DNA of 64,000 nt from Tricholoma matsutake (taxonomy: Eukaryota > Basidiomycota > Agaricomycetes > Agaricales > Tricholomataceae): the NCBI GenBank assembly GCA_026075535.2, contig AP026543.1, forward strand, positions 3,224,001 to 3,288,000, given 5' to 3'. Below the pieces are notes generated by a model, which saw nothing but the letters and a program-made list of their open reading frames with translations, ran no database searches and was not told the origin of the DNA. The position numbers were made by a program, and so were the translations under genes. Positions 61,267 through 64,000 of the stretch are shown piece by piece; the first letter of the stretch is position 1; every line of letters begins with the position of its first letter.

Positions 61267-61760
61267 AATTGTAAAATCTGTGATGAATCACTTCTTTGAC
61301 AAATTCAAAATTTTACTTCGAGACCTCTCCAAAGGTCTACGGGTCACGTGATAAGGTTCGTCGAGGTTCATCAATGGTTCGTCGAGGTTCATCAATGGTT
61401 CATCGTTCATCGGGCGCCTATTTTGACACTTCGGATCAACAACCCTTCCAACAGTGCCTGATCTCAGAGATATCACTGAATTCGGCTTGTAACTAAAATA
61501 GTCATCCGAATAGAGTGATGTAAATTGTAACTAAACCAGATCTGATCGGTTGTCTGGTTGCAGCTGTCCTAATGACGAGCGCTGCCTCTCGATCACTGGC
61601 AGTCGCAATGTAAGGCGAGGCCTGGCGTCGGCTTACGAAAGAAAAGGTAGATTACGTATATACAAGTACTTCTGGCTTGTGCCGAAAGGATGAGTAATCA
61701 GATGTGGCGCAGTGAAACAATGACGTATGCGCAACTAAGAGAAGGCGCACTGATATGGGA

Positions 61761-61771
61761 AGTTGTGTTCT
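61761..61771 (-). other. Self-complementary primer-binding site (Tf1-type)
   Basis: Two bases inside the 5' LTR the minus strand reads AGAACACAACT. Its exact reverse complement AGTTGTGTTCT lies in the LTR at 61949-61959, 34 nt downstream of a TATATAAA box (61986-61993), where transcription should start. The RNA 5' end could therefore prime its own reverse transcription. Confidence 0.7.
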
Positions 61772-61773
61772 TC

Positions 61774-62175
61774 TGTTAGGGTGACACCCACTATCTGCTA
61801 GCTAAGACCATGTGGGTTCTCTCTACAAGAAGGGGGCGGGATCCGCGCACGTGATGGGGAAGTTGATGGTTTTGATGCGAGGGGTTATTAATAGGTAAGT
61901 TTGTTGAGATAGGCCTTTCACACCGAAAACGTAGGTGGAATACCTAAGAGAACACAACTGGGGTCCCCTAGGCATATATTTAGGGTTTATATACTATGTT
62001 ACATATATTGTACATTGTTGTTACCGATGCACTCATACATGCGCGTACATTTTGATGCGTGCAAAATAAAATTCTCACGCTATCAAAATGTAGCATCATT
62101 TGGCATCATGTAGCGTAATTCAACATAATAAAATAAAAATGAAAGTTTATTAGGTAATGGGGTGGTTTCCTAACA
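61774..62175 (-). repeat. 5' LTR of the chromovirus
   Basis: 402 bp, same ends as the 3' LTR. In element orientation it carries TATATAAA and the presumed start AGTTGTGTTCT. Confidence 0.9.
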
Positions 62176-62585
62176 CAGACTAGCTCCACGACCAATATTC
62201 CCCCCATTGCAACTCCAAGCATGCCCAACAACGATGTGCTGCCTAATGTGCCCAGATCAAACTGTCTCCCCCTGCTGAATGTAATGGCGCACGTATGCAG
62301 GGGTTTGCATTCCTTAATTCCTGTGAGTTGTACATCAGTCTCCAGTCCCATCAATTCATTGACGATGCTGCAAAAATTTATTGGGCCTTCACATACATGA
62401 AATCTGAATGCGCCTATCTCTATGTGGACCATATTCTGTGCCAAACTAAAGAGCTCAGCTCTCTACCTTTCTCTACTTGGGGTGACTTGTGAGCAGAGTT
62501 TGTATGCCACTTTTGTCCCCTCAATGAGTGCCACTGAGCAGTGACATGGCTCAAGTTGTCCTCTTACCATCAGGCATGTCAATCC

Positions 62586-63544
62586 ATGGACGATTATATC
62601 AACAAGTTTAAGGATTTAGTGGACATGGCAGGATATGAGAGTGGGCTACCAGTGGTGGTGAAGTTCCGATGGGGCCTCAATTGAGAAATTCAGGACCAGA
62701 TTGCACAGATGTTGGAAGGGTGCCCAGTAGACAATAATATTTATGCTTGGTATGAAGCTGCTTTAACTCATGTGCCCTACACCTTCAATTGAACCCTTCC
62801 CCACCATAACCCCATTCCTGTCCATCAGACTCCCATACCAGCCATCAATGTCCTGGTACCAATGGATGTTGATGTGGCCTGCAGCCATGCACATAGATTG
62901 GATCTCTGCTACTGCTGTGGGGAAGCTGGGCACAGGGCTGGAGCGTATCCCCATTATCAGGATATCTGCATGCTCACCCTTGAGGGGTGAGATGAACTCC
63001 TCCAAGACCTGTTGGAACTTGTAGATGTCAAGGAAGCAAAGGATCAGGTTGCAGAGGAGATCAAGTCAGAAGTTGTAGAGGAGCAGGATTTTTTTATTTG
63101 CAGCAAGTGAATCATATGCCCTCACTGCCTGTCCATAACCACTTTGAAGTTTTGTCAGTTGAATACCTGGAGAATGAATCTATTTCTATGACTGTTCCCC
63201 TCTCTGACCCTTCAAAGTTGGCTGAAGATATACCTGCTCTTCCCATCTCTCCCTCTGCTCCATGCCTCAAAATTAAATCATGGGAGCGCAAACTACCACA
63301 CAAATATATTGTTGCATCCACTCCCTCTACACATTCCTTGAACCTAGCAATTGAACTACAGACTACTGACACTGGACAGATACTTGGTGTCTCTGCACTC
63401 CTGGACTCTGGTGCAACCAGTCTCTTCATTGATGCCCATCTTGCACAACAACATCACCTGAATACTCACTCACTCTTGCATCCGATACCTGTTTATAATG
63501 TGGATGGGTCCCCAAACAAGCTGGTGCCATCCGAGAGGTTGTAG
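62586..63544 (+). pseudogene. Older gypsy gag C-terminus and protease fragments
   Basis: The gag frame from ATG 62586 reads MDDYINKFKDLVDMAGYESG and is cut by TGA at about 62682 and again near 62791, before the CCHC knuckle. The protease segment is in another frame (63098-63544) with TGQILGVSALLDSGATSLFI, then PIPVYNVDGSPNK. A further shift near 63,530 leads to the post-protease region. The typical conserved preface LPHKYIVASTPSTHSLNLAI matches a common Agaricomycete gypsy family. Confidence 0.7.
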
Positions 63545-64000
63545 ACCTGGTCCTCCATTACAAAGATCATAGTGAGCATGCCCTTTTTGCTGTCACTCAA
63601 TTAGGAAAGCAGAAGGTGATTTTGGGCCTTCCATGGCTTTGAGACCATAACCCAGAGGTCAACTGGCATACTGGGGAGGTTACAATGAGCTGGTGTCCAT
63701 CTCACTGTTGCACTTGTCTCATGGAAGCCAAGCAAGAACATTGTGGACAAAGGGCCTCAATACGATGTACTCAGAAGTGTTGTGCTGGACCTCTGCCTAT
63801 ACCTGAAGTGGAGTTAGAAGGGGTTCCTGATCTGATGCCGGACTTGGATGATGATGATGAGGAGCCAGAGGAAGTGGAGGAAGGTGATTGGATCTTCTAC
63901 ACTGCAATTTGTCCATTACACAAGGTGTGTGCTACATCAAACATATCCCAATGCCTCACCAAGGCCTTCCACAGAAACAATGCTGCTAAATCCTCTACTG

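Larger units (their letters stand above)
55936..62175 (-). mobile_element. Nested Ty3/gypsy chromovirus (6.24 kb), minus strand
   Basis: Two 402-bp LTRs, TGTTAGG...CCTAACA, bound a complete gag-pro-RT-RNaseH-integrase-chromodomain order on the minus strand. Flanks CAGTC (55931-55935) and CAGAC (62176-62180) look like a 5-bp target duplication with one change. Removing the element rejoins the reading frame of the older gypsy gag, proving insertion there. It has intact domain order but stops and a frameshift in pol, so it is no longer autonomous. A chromodomain and a self-complementary primer site place it near the Tf1/sushi branch of chromoviruses. Confidence 0.9.
55691..64000 (+). mobile_element. 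Older Ty3/gypsy element (+), interrupted and decayed, runs off window
   Basis: Excluding the nested insertion at 55936-62180, two parts join in frame: gag N-terminus 55691-55935 (ALESDITRICTQIDSLKSMI) and 62181 onward. Later pieces are gag matrix/capsid (ELYISLQSHQFIDDAAKIYW, 62295-62492), a CCHC-type knuckle near 62,905 (CYCCGEAGHRAG), and an aspartic protease frame at 63098-63544 with LLDSGATSLFID followed by an RT-leader region (LGKQKVILGLPWL). At least two frameshifts and several TGA stops break it. It continues past 64000. Confidence 0.72.

Overview
The window looks like nuclear DNA from a filamentous basidiomycete, most likely an Agaricomycete. Genes are dense and broken by many short introns (mostly 48-75 nt, GT..AG). 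The gene set is typically fungal (DASH subunit Duo1, Mrd1, Cdc7, Arb1-like, DUF4470-MYND). The repeats include a chromodomain Ty3/gypsy element with a Tf1-type self-priming arrangement. Gene models were built by hand from splice motifs, reading phase and family conservation; about 100 introns were placed, and in nearly every model the exons join in phase.

Layout, 1-35 kb: a truncated La-related/xRRM protein (+); a NADAR-domain protein with a myristoylation-type N-terminus (-); a hotdog thioesterase (+); ITPase/HAM1 (-); MRD1 (-) sharing a 168-bp promoter with prefoldin subunit 3 (+); DUO1 (-); an unrecognised helical-repeat protein (-); two tandem UNC93-like transporters (-); a secreted amidase (+); a glutathione transferase with a 4-nt microexon (-); an unrecognised Cys/His-rich protein (-); tRNA-Thr; an Arb1-like RNAi factor (+); an alpha/beta hydrolase (+); a possible LRR relic (-); and a SNRNP40-like WD40 protein (+).

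Layout, 35-52.6 kb: CUL1 (-), a 1181-residue DUF4470-MYND protein (+), a WBP2-like GRAM protein (-), tRNA-Arg, CDC7 (-) divergent from a DNAJC28-like protein (+), a small unrecognised gene (+), a membrane-anchored ubiquitin protease (-) and a second tRNA-Arg. Most of these are housekeeping genes (telomerase/snRNA, rRNA processing, cell cycle, ubiquitin) and they do not form a pathway cluster.

Layout, 52.6-64 kb: an A+T-richer repeat block with no confident host gene. It holds a solo LTR with a 5-bp target duplication, a 368-bp hAT-like palindromic MITE inserted exactly at the 3' end of a tRNA-like sequence, and a 6.24-kb Ty3/gypsy chromovirus (-) lying inside the gag gene of another, older gypsy element (+) that runs off the right edge. 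All 14 differences I counted between the chromovirus LTRs are transitions at CpG or derived TpG/CpA positions, which points to cytosine methylation of the element. No obviously new multi-gene system is visible. The most unusual signals are the self-priming, CpG-decaying nested retroelement, the 4-nt microexon, three probable GC-AG introns, and a tandemly expanded MRD1 intron.
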